Assembly: GCA_016290175.1 (NCBI GenBank)
Contig: JAEETD010000006.1
Coordinates: 1 to 64,000, forward strand
DNA from: Prevotella sp.
Lineage (GTDB): Bacteria > Bacteroidota > Bacteroidia > Bacteroidales > Bacteroidaceae
Direction: 5' to 3'
Length of the DNA stretch: 64,000 bases
Below the pieces are notes generated by a model. The model was not told the DNA's origin. It saw nothing but the letters and a program-made list of their open reading frames with translations, and did no database searches. This document shows, piece by piece, positions 16,413-24,739 of this stretch. A program made the translations under genes and the position numbers. The number at the start of each line of letters is the position of its first letter. Position 1 is the first letter of the stretch.

Positions 16413-17282
16413 TCAGCTTCTCTGTTTGAACAACATCAGTAGTGCTTTTACGAAGTCCTCGTTGGTAGCAATGCTGACATTATCCACATTACTTTTATTA
16501 AAGGTCTCCAGCAACTGTGACTGGCGACTCTGCCAATATTTGTGATAGGATTCACGCAGGCGCTTGGAACTGGTATCTACATACTGTTCAAAACCTGTCT
16601 CAGCATCCACAACCTTCATCAGCCCTATATCAGGCAACTCCCGGGCACGCTGGTCATAAACTTGTATAGCCACCACATCATGCTTACGATTGGCAATCTG
16701 TAGCGACTGCTGGAAATCATTGCGTACATAGAAGTCGCTGAGGATAAAGGCTGTCGTACGCCGTTTCTGGACACTCGACAAGAACTCCACTGCCTGCTTC
16801 ACATCCGTCCGCTTCGACTCTGGATGGAAATCCAGCATCTCACGGATAATATAGAGGATATGCTTACGGCCTTTCTTGGGTGGGATGTATTTCTCAATCT
16901 TATCGGAAAAGAACACAACGCCGATCTTATCATTGTTCTGAATGGCGCTAAAGGCGATGGTAGCAGCTATCTCCGTCACCATATCACGCTTCATCTGCTT
17001 CTGAGTTCCGAAATCGAGTGAGCCACTGACATCAATCAGCAACATTACCGTCAGTTCGCGCTCTTCCTCAAACACCTTGACGTATGGACGATGGAAACGG
17101 GCGGTCACATTCCAGTCAATGTCACGCACATCATCACCAAACTGATATTCCCGCACCTCGCTGAAGGCCATTCCCCTACCCTTGAAGGCAGAATGATACT
17201 GGCCGGCAAAGATGTTTGAACTCAGCCCACGGGTCTTGATTTCAATCTTACGGACTTTCTTTATAATCTCACTAGTCTCCAT
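16413..17282 (-). CDS. DUF58 protein of the MoxR-Bat operon
   Basis: 289 residues, soluble. It has the DUF58 signature GRGMAFSEVREYQFGDDVRDIDWNVTAR (about 35-62) and a degenerate VWA motif LLIDVSGSL (near 87). DUF58 proteins are almost always encoded beside moxR and VWA membrane proteins and are thought to link the AAA+ ATPase to its membrane partners. It follows moxR by 47 nt; that spacer has a TTCTAGA/TCTAGAA inverted repeat (17298-17333). Confidence 0.9.
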   Translation of the reverse strand: METSEIIKKVRKIEIKTRGLSSNIFAGQYHSAFKGRGMAFSEVREYQFGDDVRDIDWNVTARFHRPYVKVFEEERELTVMLLIDVSGSLDFGTQKQMKRDMVTEIAATIAFSAIQNNDKIGVVFFSDKIEKYIPPKKGRKHILYIIREMLDFHPESKRTDVKQAVEFLSSVQKRRTTAFILSDFYVRNDFQQSLQIANRKHDVVAIQVYDQRARELPDIGLMKVVDAETGFEQYVDTSSKRLRESYHKYWQSRQSQLLETFNKSNVDNVSIATNEDFVKALLMLFKQRS

Positions 17283-17329
17283 AACAATCCAGATATTCTA
17301 GATATTCAGACTTTCAAGTCTTTCTAGAA

Positions 17330-18325
17330 TCAGGGAACCTCAACCTTGTTGACGATCTTAGAAACGATTTCCTCGCTTGTGATGTTGCTGGCTTCAGCCT
17401 CATAGGTAAGGCCAATACGATGACGCAGTACATCATGGGCCACAGCACGGACATCCTCAGGCACCACATAGCCACGCCGTTTGATAAAGGCATAGGCACG
17501 GGCAGCCTTGGCCAGATTGATACTGGCACGCGGAGATCCACCGAAGGAGATCATGTCCTTCAGATCCTTCAAGCCATAACGGTCAGGATAACGGCTGGCG
17601 AAAACGATATCGGCAATATACTGCTCAATCTTCTCGTCGAGATATACCTCGCCTACCACACTACGTGCTTTGAGAATCTCATCAGCAGTCGTTACCGGAG
17701 TCACCTTCGGCATCTCGCCGGCAATGTTCTCGCGGATAATCTTCTTTTCCTCATCGAGTGTGGGATAATCAATCACCACCTTCAACATGAAACGGTCTAC
17801 CTGTGCTTCTGGCAATGGATAGGTACCCTCCTGTTCAATGGGGTTCTGTGTAGCCATAACAAGGAAGGGATTTGGCAACTTGAAAGTCTCACTGCCAATC
17901 GTCACCTGCTTTTCCTGCATGGCCTCAAGCAAGGCACTCTGCACCTTTGCTGGAGCACGGTTGATTTCATCTGCTAACACGAAGTTCGCAAATACAGGGC
18001 CTTTCTTCACCTGGAACTTCTCATCTTTCTGCGAATAGATCATCGTTCCGATCACGTCGGCAGGGAGAAGGTCTGGTGTAAACTGAATACGGCTGTATTC
18101 TGAATCGATCAGTTGAGCCAGGGTCTTGATGGCCAGTGTCTTAGCCAGACCAGGTACACCTTCCAAAAGAATATGTCCATCACTCAACAGACCAATCAGG
18201 AGAGAGTCTACCAGATGTTTCTGTCCTACGATGACACGGTCCATACCAGCTACGAGATTCGTAACAAATGCACTCTGCTGTTCTATCCGGATATTCAACT
18301 CACGGATGTCAATTGCTTCTGCCAT
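17330..18325 (-). CDS. MoxR-family AAA+ ATPase
   Basis: 331 residues. Walker A GVPGLAKT (about 56-63), Walker B FVLADEINR, sensor 1 MATQNPIEQEGTYPLPEAQVDRF and the C-terminal lid 'SFGGSPRASINLAKAARAYA' define the MoxR family. First gene of the operon moxR - DUF58 - DUF4381-like - batA - batBC - batDE - PAP2 - queA. MoxR ATPases act as chaperone-like factors, often inserting cofactors into or assembling membrane complexes. Confidence 0.92.
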   Translation of the reverse strand: MAEAIDIRELNIRIEQQSAFVTNLVAGMDRVIVGQKHLVDSLLIGLLSDGHILLEGVPGLAKTLAIKTLAQLIDSEYSRIQFTPDLLPADVIGTMIYSQKDEKFQVKKGPVFANFVLADEINRAPAKVQSALLEAMQEKQVTIGSETFKLPNPFLVMATQNPIEQEGTYPLPEAQVDRFMLKVVIDYPTLDEEKKIIRENIAGEMPKVTPVTTADEILKARSVVGEVYLDEKIEQYIADIVFASRYPDRYGLKDLKDMISFGGSPRASINLAKAARAYAFIKRRGYVVPEDVRAVAHDVLRHRIGLTYEAEASNITSEEIVSKIVNKVEVP

Positions 18326-18362
18326 AATATTTTTTCTATTTGATGTTTTCTAAATTTGACCG

Positions 18363-18370
18363 CAAAAGTA
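18363..18370 (-). promoter_or_regulatory. -7 box of the moxR-bat operon
   Basis: TACTTTTG on the minus strand followed by CGG, 38 nt before the moxR ATG. The -33 element is weak. Confidence 0.5.
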
Positions 18371-18416
18371 GTGAATAAATCGAATATAACGAACATTCTT
18401 CCACCTAAATAATATT

Positions 18417-18454
18417 AAAAAAGTTCCCTAAAACTTAAGTTTTAAGAAACTTTT
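18417..18454. terminator. intergenic hairpin terminator
   Basis: AAAAAGTT and TAAAACTT pair with AAGTTTTA and AACTTTTT around a short loop. The hairpin lies just past the HU-LysM gene stop and reads as a terminator for that operon, separating it from the moxR promoter. Confidence 0.65.
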
Positions 18455-18477
18455 TCATTCAGTAGGAAATTATTACT

Positions 18478-19695
18478 CTATTTTCTTCTTTTCTTCTTCA
18501 ATTCCAACTTCGGAATCTTGATTTCCTGCCCCGCAGACAAGACTGCCCCTGAAGAAAGGCCATTGTATACTTCCAGATAGCATTCCATACCCGGGCCAAG
18601 AAGACGATTGGCAATACGGGTGAGCTTATCTCCTGCCTTGGCTTTCACTATGGTGTCAGTACCGACAATACGGTAAGCGCCTGTCCTGACACGGGCATCC
18701 ATCGTCTCCCACTTATCTAAAGCACGTTCTTCTTCCTTGGCCTCCACATCATCTGTCACATCTTCATCTTCTTCAGCTTCCTCAGCATCTTCATCTTCTT
18801 CCATGATTTCATCTTCGACATCAGCCTCCTTATTAATGATAGCCGAGTCCTTTGGCAGGTTTGTAGCGACCTCTTTTTCAACAGTTTCAGCAGACGGGCT
18901 CTGTTGTGTATCAGACGTATTACTGGGGCGATTGCCCATTAGATAGCCTATCAAGATGCCAATAGCAAGGGTCAGCACTGCTATACCAATCCACTTATAA
19001 TACTTCTTGAATACATTTTCTTTTTCAAGCAACTCCGGCTCTTCGGAAGCATCCGGCTCTTCACTTTCATCGGGTGATTTCTCAGTATTGTCTTCTTCCG
19101 TCTCGGCAGATATCGGTTCCTGCTGTGTTGGCACCTGCTCCACCAGTTTTTCAGGAGCTGCCGGAATATCCGGTTCCTTTGGTGTGTTCTGCTTTTCAAA
19201 CACCTTTACTGGCTCCTCAGGAACAACCGGGATTTCTGGTGTTTCTTGGATTTCCTGGGTTTCCGTCTGAGGCTCATCAACAAATTCCACTAACGGCGCA
19301 GCACTGTCCTCCGTCTCCAGTACAACATCTGGTGTTTCCTCGGGTTGATCGACAGCAGCTTCTTTGAAGTCGACACCCTCATTAAGAACCACCGTCTCAA
19401 ACTGTGAAAAAGGCTTGTTTACCAGTTCCTTCATCAGTGCGTCGGGAGTAAAGGTGATCTTTCCGTGACCTTCTATCAGTACACGGTCACCTGTATTCAC
19501 ATCCACACTCTCACGATCGTCAACATCGATAATCTTGAATGTTCCCAGGCCTTTTACCTTGACATTCTTTTCCTCGTCGAGAGATTTCTGAATCACAAAA
19601 AACAACTCGTTGACAAACATTGAAGCTTCTTTCTTGCCCAAATGCCAGCGTTCAACAAGCACACTTGCCAAATCCTGTATAGTGATCTTTGACAT
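18478..19695 (-). CDS. HU-domain, transmembrane and LysM fusion protein
   Basis: 405 residues. Residues 1-95 are an HU/IHF-like DNA-binding domain (ITIQDLASVLVERWHLGKKEASMFVNELF...KVKGLGTF). Residues 100-230 are Glu/Pro-rich and disordered. One membrane helix (about 236-254, GIAVLTLAIGILIGYLM) is followed by an acidic stretch (EEDEDAEEAEEDED) and a LysM-like module (residues 345-400, KAGDKLTRIANRLLG). The layout puts a DNA-binding head in the cytosol and a peptidoglycan-binding tail in the periplasm, a possible physical tie between nucleoid and wall; that role is inference. The start overlaps the stop of the HU gene upstream (TAATG). Confidence 0.8.
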   Translation of the reverse strand: MSKITIQDLASVLVERWHLGKKEASMFVNELFFVIQKSLDEEKNVKVKGLGTFKIIDVDDRESVDVNTGDRVLIEGHGKITFTPDALMKELVNKPFSQFETVVLNEGVDFKEAAVDQPEETPDVVLETEDSAAPLVEFVDEPQTETQEIQETPEIPVVPEEPVKVFEKQNTPKEPDIPAAPEKLVEQVPTQQEPISAETEEDNTEKSPDESEEPDASEEPELLEKENVFKKYYKWIGIAVLTLAIGILIGYLMGNRPSNTSDTQQSPSAETVEKEVATNLPKDSAIINKEADVEDEIMEEDEDAEEAEEDEDVTDDVEAKEEERALDKWETMDARVRTGAYRIVGTDTIVKAKAGDKLTRIANRLLGPGMECYLEVYNGLSSGAVLSAGQEIKIPKLELKKKRRK

Positions 19696-19982
19696 TACTC
19701 AGTCCCTCCATTTTTAACACGTTCCTTCCAGCCTACATTCGGCTTAAAGTTCAAAACCAGTTTGGGAGGCACCAACATACGCTGTCCCGTAGAAGGATTA
19801 ACCATCACCCTTTCCAACTTTTTCTTGACCTCAAAGGTACCAAAATTTGGCACAAGAACAGTATCATCTTCCAGAAAATGGTCACCCATAGTCTCCACCA
19901 CAGTATCAACCATCCGTTGAGTTTCCTCCACAGAATGGCCTGTCCTTGCTGCCAATGTTGCGATAAAGTCTTTGTTATTCAT
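19695..19982 (-). CDS. HU-family DNA-binding protein
   Basis: 95 residues, full-length HU/IHF fold: helical N-terminus (NNKDFIATLAARTGHSVEETQRMV), core strand VLVPNFGTFEVKKKLERVMVNPSTGQRMLVPPKLVLNFKP with the DNA-intercalating arm around residues 60-75. It differs from canonical HU in lacking the G-R-N-P-Q motif (NPSTGQ instead). The close linkage to HU-LysM suggests that the two may heterodimerise, which would recruit this protein to the membrane (inference). Confidence 0.9.
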   Translation of the reverse strand: MNNKDFIATLAARTGHSVEETQRMVDTVVETMGDHFLEDDTVLVPNFGTFEVKKKLERVMVNPSTGQRMLVPPKLVLNFKPNVGWKERVKNGGTE

Positions 19983-19988
19983 ATCCTT

Positions 19989-21308
19989 TTATTTGATTGT
20001 TATTCCGTAAATGTCAAATTCCTCAGAGTCAGTGATGAGCACATCATAGAACTCACCGATCTCCAGCTGTCGGTCTGAAACAGGTATCAACACCTCCGGA
20101 TCAACCTCCGGCGAGCTATACTGTGTCCGCCCGACATAATAATCACCTTCCTCACGATCGATGATGACTCGCTGGATAGAATTCACTTTTTCAGCCTCTA
20201 TTTCCTCACTGATACGCTGTTGCACACGCATCAGTTTGTCCAAACGCTGCTGTTTAATCTCCTCTGGCACATCATCTTCATAATGCAGTTCCGAATAGGT
20301 GCCTTCCTCTTCAGAATAAGCGAAGGCCCCCATCCGCTCAAAGCGAGCCCATTGGGCAAAGGCAATCAGTTCATCAAAATCCTTCTGTGTCTCTCCTGGG
20401 AAACCCACCATCAGCGTCGTCCGCAAATGGATATCGGGTACATCCCTTCTGAGTCGCTCCACAAAATCATAGGTCTCCCGTCTGGTGACGTTGCGCTTCA
20501 TTCTTGTCAGCATATTGTCGGAAATATGCTGCAAGGCTACATCCAGGTATTTACAGACATTCTTGTGTTTACGCATCACTGGTAACAGATCCCAGGGGAA
20601 ATGCGTAGGATAGGCATAGTGGAGTCGTATCCATTCCACACCGTCGATGTCTGCCATTTGATCTATCAGTTCTGCGATATGTTGCTGGCCATCGATATCA
20701 ACACCATAATAGGTCAGTTCCTGGGCTATCACATTAAATTCCTTGGTTCCCTGGCTCACTAGATAGCGCACCTCGTCGAGTATCTCTTTCATCGGCCTAC
20801 TCTGATGCTTGCCTGTGATCAAAGGAATGGCACAATAGGCACAATGACGGTCACAACCCTCACTGATCTTGATATAAGTATAATGTTTCGGTGTTGTGAT
20901 ATGGCGGTGATAATCGGAATTGATCAGAGTATTCGGACAACTCGGAGTATTCTGAGATTCAAGATCACTCAGCAATTTCCTATAATTGAACTTGCCATAC
21001 CACCCATCCACCTCAGGTATCTCCCTTTCGAGATCAGCCAGATAGCGTTCGGACAGACAACCCATCACGAAAAGTTTCTCAATACGCCCCTCTGTCTTTG
21101 CCTGCGCAAATTCCAGAATGGTATTGATACTCTCCTCCTTGGCATCATTGATAAAGCCACAGGTGTTCACCACGACAATCTCTCCCTGAGGGTCATCACT
21201 ATCGTGCGTACAATGATAACCGTTGGCCTCCATCAGCCCCATCAGCATCTCACTGTCAACGAGGTTCTTGGAGCATCCGAGCGATATGATGTCTATCGTC
21301 TTCTTCAC
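19989..21308 (-). CDS. rimO: ribosomal protein S12 methylthiotransferase
   Basis: 439 residues. UPF0004 domain (SLGCSKNLVDSE; Cys residues for the auxiliary cluster), radical-SAM motif C-x3-C-x2-C in GCDRHCAYCAIP, conserved ISEGCDRHC and LMVGFPGETQKDFDEL, and a C-terminal TRAM domain. The family adds a methylthio group to an aspartate of S12. It lies 6 nt from ftsY and 7 nt from HU, so ftsY-rimO-HU-HU/LysM is one operon. Confidence 0.95.
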   Translation of the reverse strand: MKKTIDIISLGCSKNLVDSEMLMGLMEANGYHCTHDSDDPQGEIVVVNTCGFINDAKEESINTILEFAQAKTEGRIEKLFVMGCLSERYLADLEREIPEVDGWYGKFNYRKLLSDLESQNTPSCPNTLINSDYHRHITTPKHYTYIKISEGCDRHCAYCAIPLITGKHQSRPMKEILDEVRYLVSQGTKEFNVIAQELTYYGVDIDGQQHIAELIDQMADIDGVEWIRLHYAYPTHFPWDLLPVMRKHKNVCKYLDVALQHISDNMLTRMKRNVTRRETYDFVERLRRDVPDIHLRTTLMVGFPGETQKDFDELIAFAQWARFERMGAFAYSEEEGTYSELHYEDDVPEEIKQQRLDKLMRVQQRISEEIEAEKVNSIQRVIIDREEGDYYVGRTQYSSPEVDPEVLIPVSDRQLEIGEFYDVLITDSEEFDIYGITIK

Positions 21309-21314
21309 TGTTCC

Positions 21315-22271
21315 CTATACACTTTCAAAGAGTGAATCTACAAACTGTCGCTTGTTAAAAAGTTGGAGGTCAGTCATACCCTCACCTAGTCCGATATACT
21401 TTACAGGCACCTTCAACTGGTCGCTGATGCCGATGACGACACCACCTTTCGCTGTACCATCCAGTTTCGTGATTGCCAACGAGGTTATCTGCGTCACAGC
21501 CGAGAACTGCTTGGCCTGTTCAAAGGCATTCTGACCCGTGGAGCCATCCAGCACCAGCATCACCTCGTCGGGAGCCTCTGGCATCACCTTCTTCATCACG
21601 TCCTTGATCTTCTTCAGCTCATTCATCAGTCCGACCTTATTATGCAGACGTCCGGCGGTATCTATCAACACCACATCGGCACCATTTGCCTTAGCACTGG
21701 AGATCGTATCAAAGGCTACGCTGGCAGGATCACTGCCCATCTGTTGTTTGATGACAGGCACACCTACCCGCTCACCCCAGATACAGAGTTGCTCCACAGC
21801 AGCAGCACGGAACGTGTCGGCAGCTCCCAGATAGACCTTTTTACCGGCCTGTTTGAACTGCCAGGCAAGTTTCCCTATCGTCGTAGTCTTGCCAACGCCA
21901 TTCACACCTACCACCAGTATCACATATGGCTTATGATCACCTGGCAGATCCCAGTTGTCATTATCTTCAGAATTGTTCTCAGCCAACAGATCTGCAATCT
22001 CCTCCTTCAGGATGCCGTTCAGTTCCGATGTTGACACATATTTGTCACGAGCCACACGTTCCTCGATACGCTCAATGATCTTCAGCGTGGTATCCACACC
22101 TACGTCACTGGTGATCAACACCTCTTCCAAATTGTCCAACACATCATCGTCAACCTTAGATTTACCAGCAACGGCACGGGCGAGTTTATCAAACACACTC
22201 GATTTCGTTTTCTCCAGTCCCTTGTCTAAAGTTTCCTTCTTTTCTTTATTGAAAAAACCAAAAATACCCAT
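21315..22271 (-). CDS. ftsY: signal recognition particle receptor FtsY
   Basis: 318 residues from the ATG at 22271 (MGIFGFFNKEKKE). NG domain with P-loop GVNGVGKTTTIGKLA, AADTFRAAA, DTAGR and TKLDGTAKGG. Only a short A domain is present, as in other Bacteroidota. GTPase receptor of the SRP at the inner membrane. It has its own promoter, overlapping the terminator of the ribosomal-protein operon. Confidence 0.95.
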   Translation of the reverse strand: MGIFGFFNKEKKETLDKGLEKTKSSVFDKLARAVAGKSKVDDDVLDNLEEVLITSDVGVDTTLKIIERIEERVARDKYVSTSELNGILKEEIADLLAENNSEDNDNWDLPGDHKPYVILVVGVNGVGKTTTIGKLAWQFKQAGKKVYLGAADTFRAAAVEQLCIWGERVGVPVIKQQMGSDPASVAFDTISSAKANGADVVLIDTAGRLHNKVGLMNELKKIKDVMKKVMPEAPDEVMLVLDGSTGQNAFEQAKQFSAVTQITSLAITKLDGTAKGGVVIGISDQLKVPVKYIGLGEGMTDLQLFNKRQFVDSLFESV

Positions 22272-22292
22272 ATCACAATATATATTACGGGG

Positions 22293-22323
22293 CAAAGTTA
22301 ACAAAAAAAGATGAGAAAACAAA
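22293..22323 (-). promoter_or_regulatory. promoter of ftsY-rimO-HU operon
   Basis: Minus strand TTTG (22320-22323), 19-nt spacer, TAACTTTG (22293-22300), a full match to the Bacteroidetes promoter consensus, 21 nt before the ftsY ATG. Confidence 0.75.
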
Positions 22324-22325
22324 AA

Positions 22326-22361
22326 AAGAGGTCGCAAATTGCTTTGCAACCTCTCTTTTTT
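22326..22361. terminator. terminator after DUF4295 gene
   Basis: AGAGGT-C-GCAAA pairs with TTTGC-A-ACCTCT around TTGC, flanked by T-runs on both strands. Ends the rpmB-rpmG-DUF4295 transcript. Confidence 0.85.
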
Positions 22362-22377
22362 ATCTGAAAAATCAATC

Positions 22378-22536
22378 TTAGTTCTTGAAGAAGTCCTTAA
22401 CGGCCTCGTTAGGAACCATCTGCTCGTCGAAGATGTAAGCACCAGTCTTGGGGCTCTTTACCATCTTAATCACCTTTGTGTAAGCGCGACCATCCTTTGA
22501 ACCTTCATGGAGGGTAGCAACGGTTTTCTTTGCCAT
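22378..22536 (-). CDS. DUF4295 small protein
   Basis: 52 residues, Lys-rich, starting MAKKTVATLHEGSKDGR and ending in NEAVKDFFKN. DUF4295 proteins are found throughout Bacteroidota directly after rpmB and rpmG. The linkage and charge suggest a ribosome-associated protein (inference). Located 11 nt after rpmG. Confidence 0.9.
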   Translation of the reverse strand: MAKKTVATLHEGSKDGRAYTKVIKMVKSPKTGAYIFDEQMVPNEAVKDFFKN

Positions 22537-22547
22537 ACTTTAAGTTC

Positions 22548-22739
22548 TTATTTAATCTCCTTGTGAAGAGTCATTTTCTTCAGGATGGGGTTATACTTCA
22601 TCAGCTCCAGACGCTCAGCCGTGTTCTTACGGTTCTTTACCGTGATATAACGGCTTGTGCCGGGCAGACCACTATTCTTCATCTCGGTGCACTCCAGGAT
22701 TACCTGGACACGATTACCCTTTGCTTTCTTGTTTGCCAT
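22548..22739 (-). CDS. rpmG: 50S ribosomal protein L33
   Basis: 63 residues with the L33 core [14 protein letters not shown]...[22 protein letters not shown]. Of the usual zinc-binding cysteines only one remains (Cys in LECTE), so this is the zinc-free C-minus type. Confidence 0.95.
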   Translation of the reverse strand: MANKKAKGNRVQVILECTEMKNSGLPGTSRYITVKNRKNTAERLELMKYNPILKKMTLHKEIK

Positions 22740-22744
22740 CGTCG

Positions 22745-23008
22745 TTAGTCTCCTATCACTTTAATGTCCTTCCAATCTACATATCCCTTGGCAACAGCCT
22801 GCTTCAATGCAGCGTCAAGACCTACTTTATTAATCATGCGAAGGCCAGCGGCGCTGATCTTCAACTGAATCCAGCAGTTCTCTTCTACATAGAAGAATTT
22901 CTTGCTGAACAGGTTGACGTCAAAGCTTCTCTTCGTGTGGTGCTTTGAGTGAGACACATTACAACCTATCTGTGCCTTCTTTCCTGTAATTTGACAAACT
23001 TTAGACAT
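22745..23008 (-). CDS. rpmB: 50S ribosomal protein L28
   Basis: 87 residues: [29 protein letters not shown] and [18 protein letters not shown] are L28 signatures. First gene of the small ribosomal operon; two cysteines remain near the N-terminus. Confidence 0.95.
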   Translation of the reverse strand: MSKVCQITGKKAQIGCNVSHSKHHTKRSFDVNLFSKKFFYVEENCWIQLKISAAGLRMINKVGLDAALKQAVAKGYVDWKDIKVIGD

Positions 23009-23059
23009 TTCTATCTACTTTTTACTTGTTCTTTTTTACTACTTATTCCAAACAGGGTG

Positions 23060-23067
23060 CAAAATTA
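23060..23067 (-). promoter_or_regulatory. -7 box of rpmB operon
   Basis: TAATTTTG on the minus strand followed by CACC, 51 nt before rpmB. -33 box not obvious. Confidence 0.5.
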
Positions 23068-23131
23068 CTAATTTTCCTTGAAATAAGAAAAGGCACAAAC
23101 CGGTTTTGGATAACAATTATGATTTTTTAAC

Positions 23132-23644
23132 TTATTCCTCAACCTCTGCAACTGTCTCACCCTTAAGATAGTCCAAAAACAACTGCATAGCGCGATTGGT
23201 AGCAATGGCCAGATTGATGTCACGTCCGTGATCTTCTTCTACTTTGACAGTCACCACCCTCTCGGCATTGCCACAAGCCAGCCAGATTGTACCTACAGGG
23301 ATATCTTTCGTTCCACCTGTAGGGCCTGCTATTCCCGTTGCAGAGATGGCGTAATTGGTGTTCAGGATCTTACAGGCGCCCAACACCATCTCCTTGGCCA
23401 CCTCCTCACAAACGGCCGTCTGTTCCTCCAGCACCTGAGGATCGACACCCAGCAACGACTCTTTAATCTCATTCACATATGAGATGATACCTCCCTTGAA
23501 ATATTTCGAAGCACCGGGAACCGACATGATGGCTTCGGCAATGCGTCCGCCTGTACAACTCTCAGCTGTTCCTACGGTTTTTTCCATATCCCAAAGCAGT
23601 TCGCTCACCTCCCTGCTTATCACTTTCGATTCAAAATCCAACAT
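23132..23644 (-). CDS. CinA C-terminal-type nicotinamide-nucleotide amidohydrolase
   Basis: 170 residues: stand-alone CinA C-terminal domain. It carries TAESCTGGRIAEAIMSVPGASKYFKGGIISYVNEIK, the NYAISATGIAGPTGGT motif and the Gly-Thr-Ile-Trp block. PncC-type enzymes deamidate NMN to nicotinate mononucleotide in pyridine-nucleotide recycling. The N-terminal molybdopterin-like domain of long CinA is absent. Third gene of map-tsaD-cinA, after a heptamer spacer. Confidence 0.9.
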   Translation of the reverse strand: MLDFESKVISREVSELLWDMEKTVGTAESCTGGRIAEAIMSVPGASKYFKGGIISYVNEIKESLLGVDPQVLEEQTAVCEEVAKEMVLGACKILNTNYAISATGIAGPTGGTKDIPVGTIWLACGNAERVVTVKVEEDHGRDINLAIATNRAMQLFLDYLKGETVAEVEE

Positions 23645-23682
23645 AACTATTCACTTTTCAATGTTCATTATTCACTTAAAAG
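23645..23682 (-). repeat. heptamer repeat between tsaD and the cinA-type gene
   Basis: Plus-strand units of the ACTATTC/ACTTTTC/AATGTTC/ATTATTC type reach the cinA-type start codon. Confidence 0.7.
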
Positions 23683-24700
23683 TCACTTTCGAAAAGGCTG
23701 GTGCATCAATACCACAAAACTCACCATCCAAATACTTATAATAGCCCACGATGCCTATCATCGCGGCGTTATCGGTGGTATAACTGAATTTGGGAATATA
23801 GATTGTCCAACCATAACGTTTCTCTGCATCATAGAATGCATTACGCAGTCCGTTGTTGGCACTCACACCACCGGCCACAGCCACATGTTTGATACCCGTC
23901 TGCTTAACAGCCTTCTTCAGTTTCTTCATCAGGATATCCACAATCGTCCATTCCAGCGAGGCTGCAATATCCTCCTTGTTTTTCTCGATGAAGTCCGGGT
24001 CATCAGCCACCCATTTTTGCAGGGAATACAAAAACGAGGTCTTCAGTCCGGAGAAACTATAGTCGAGGTCTGGAATATTCGGTTCTGCAAAATGGAAGGC
24101 CTTCGGATTTCCCTTCCGCGCCAGACGGTCGATTATGGGTCCTCCTGGATAGCCTAGTCCCATCACCTTCGAACACTTGTCGATAGCCTCACCGGCAGCA
24201 TCGTCGATGGTCTGTCCCAGCACTTCCATATCATTATAGGCATTCACCTTCACAATCTGTGAATTGCCACCAGAAACCAGCAGACACAAAAACGGCAATG
24301 GCGGTTGATGCGAATCATCTTCATCCTCACGGATAAAGTGCGCCATTACATGACCCTGCAGATGATTCACATCGATCATCGGTATCCCCAGACTCCTGGC
24401 AAACCCTTTGGCAAAGCTCACACCAACCAGCAACGAGCCCATCAGTCCCGGACCTCTTGTAAAGGCGATGGCCGACAACTGCTCCTTCGTGATACCAGCC
24501 CGTTTGATAGCCTGATCCACCACTGGCACCACATTCTGCTGGTGCGCCCTCGATGCCAGTTCAGGCACCACGCCACCGTAGGCTTCATGTACTGACTGCG
24601 ACGCCGTCACATTCGACAACAGCACACCATTCTTCAGTACTGCCGCCGATGTATCGTCGCAACTCGACTCTATACCTAATATATATATATCCTTATTCAC
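23672..24700 (-). CDS. tsaD: tRNA N6-adenosine threonylcarbamoyltransferase
   Basis: 342 residues. ASKHA fold with GIESSCDDTSAAV at the N-terminus, the metal site HLQGHVMAH (His-x3-His type), SGGNSQIVKV, DDAAGEAIDKCSKVMGLGYPGGP and VAGGVSANNGLR. TsaD transfers threonylcarbamoyl to A37 of ANN-decoding tRNAs with TsaB/TsaE. The last codons run into the heptamer repeat. Confidence 0.95.
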   Translation of the reverse strand: MNKDIYILGIESSCDDTSAAVLKNGVLLSNVTASQSVHEAYGGVVPELASRAHQQNVVPVVDQAIKRAGITKEQLSAIAFTRGPGLMGSLLVGVSFAKGFARSLGIPMIDVNHLQGHVMAHFIREDEDDSHQPPLPFLCLLVSGGNSQIVKVNAYNDMEVLGQTIDDAAGEAIDKCSKVMGLGYPGGPIIDRLARKGNPKAFHFAEPNIPDLDYSFSGLKTSFLYSLQKWVADDPDFIEKNKEDIAASLEWTIVDILMKKLKKAVKQTGIKHVAVAGGVSANNGLRNAFYDAEKRYGWTIYIPKFSYTTDNAAMIGIVGYYKYLDGEFCGIDAPAFSKVTFK

Positions 24701-24739
24701 TCTTTACTATTCACTAATCACTATTCACTCTTCACTAAT
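24693..24739 (-). repeat. heptamer repeat between map and tsaD
   Basis: Plus-strand units ACTCTTT, ACTATTC, ACTAATC, ACTATTC, ACTCTTC fill the gap between map and tsaD. Confidence 0.8.

Noticed and set aside
17298-17333. Operator between moxR and DUF58 gene
   Set aside because: The TTCTAGA/TCTAGAA inverted repeat may simply be a hairpin in the spacer; no second copy was found to support a regulator site.
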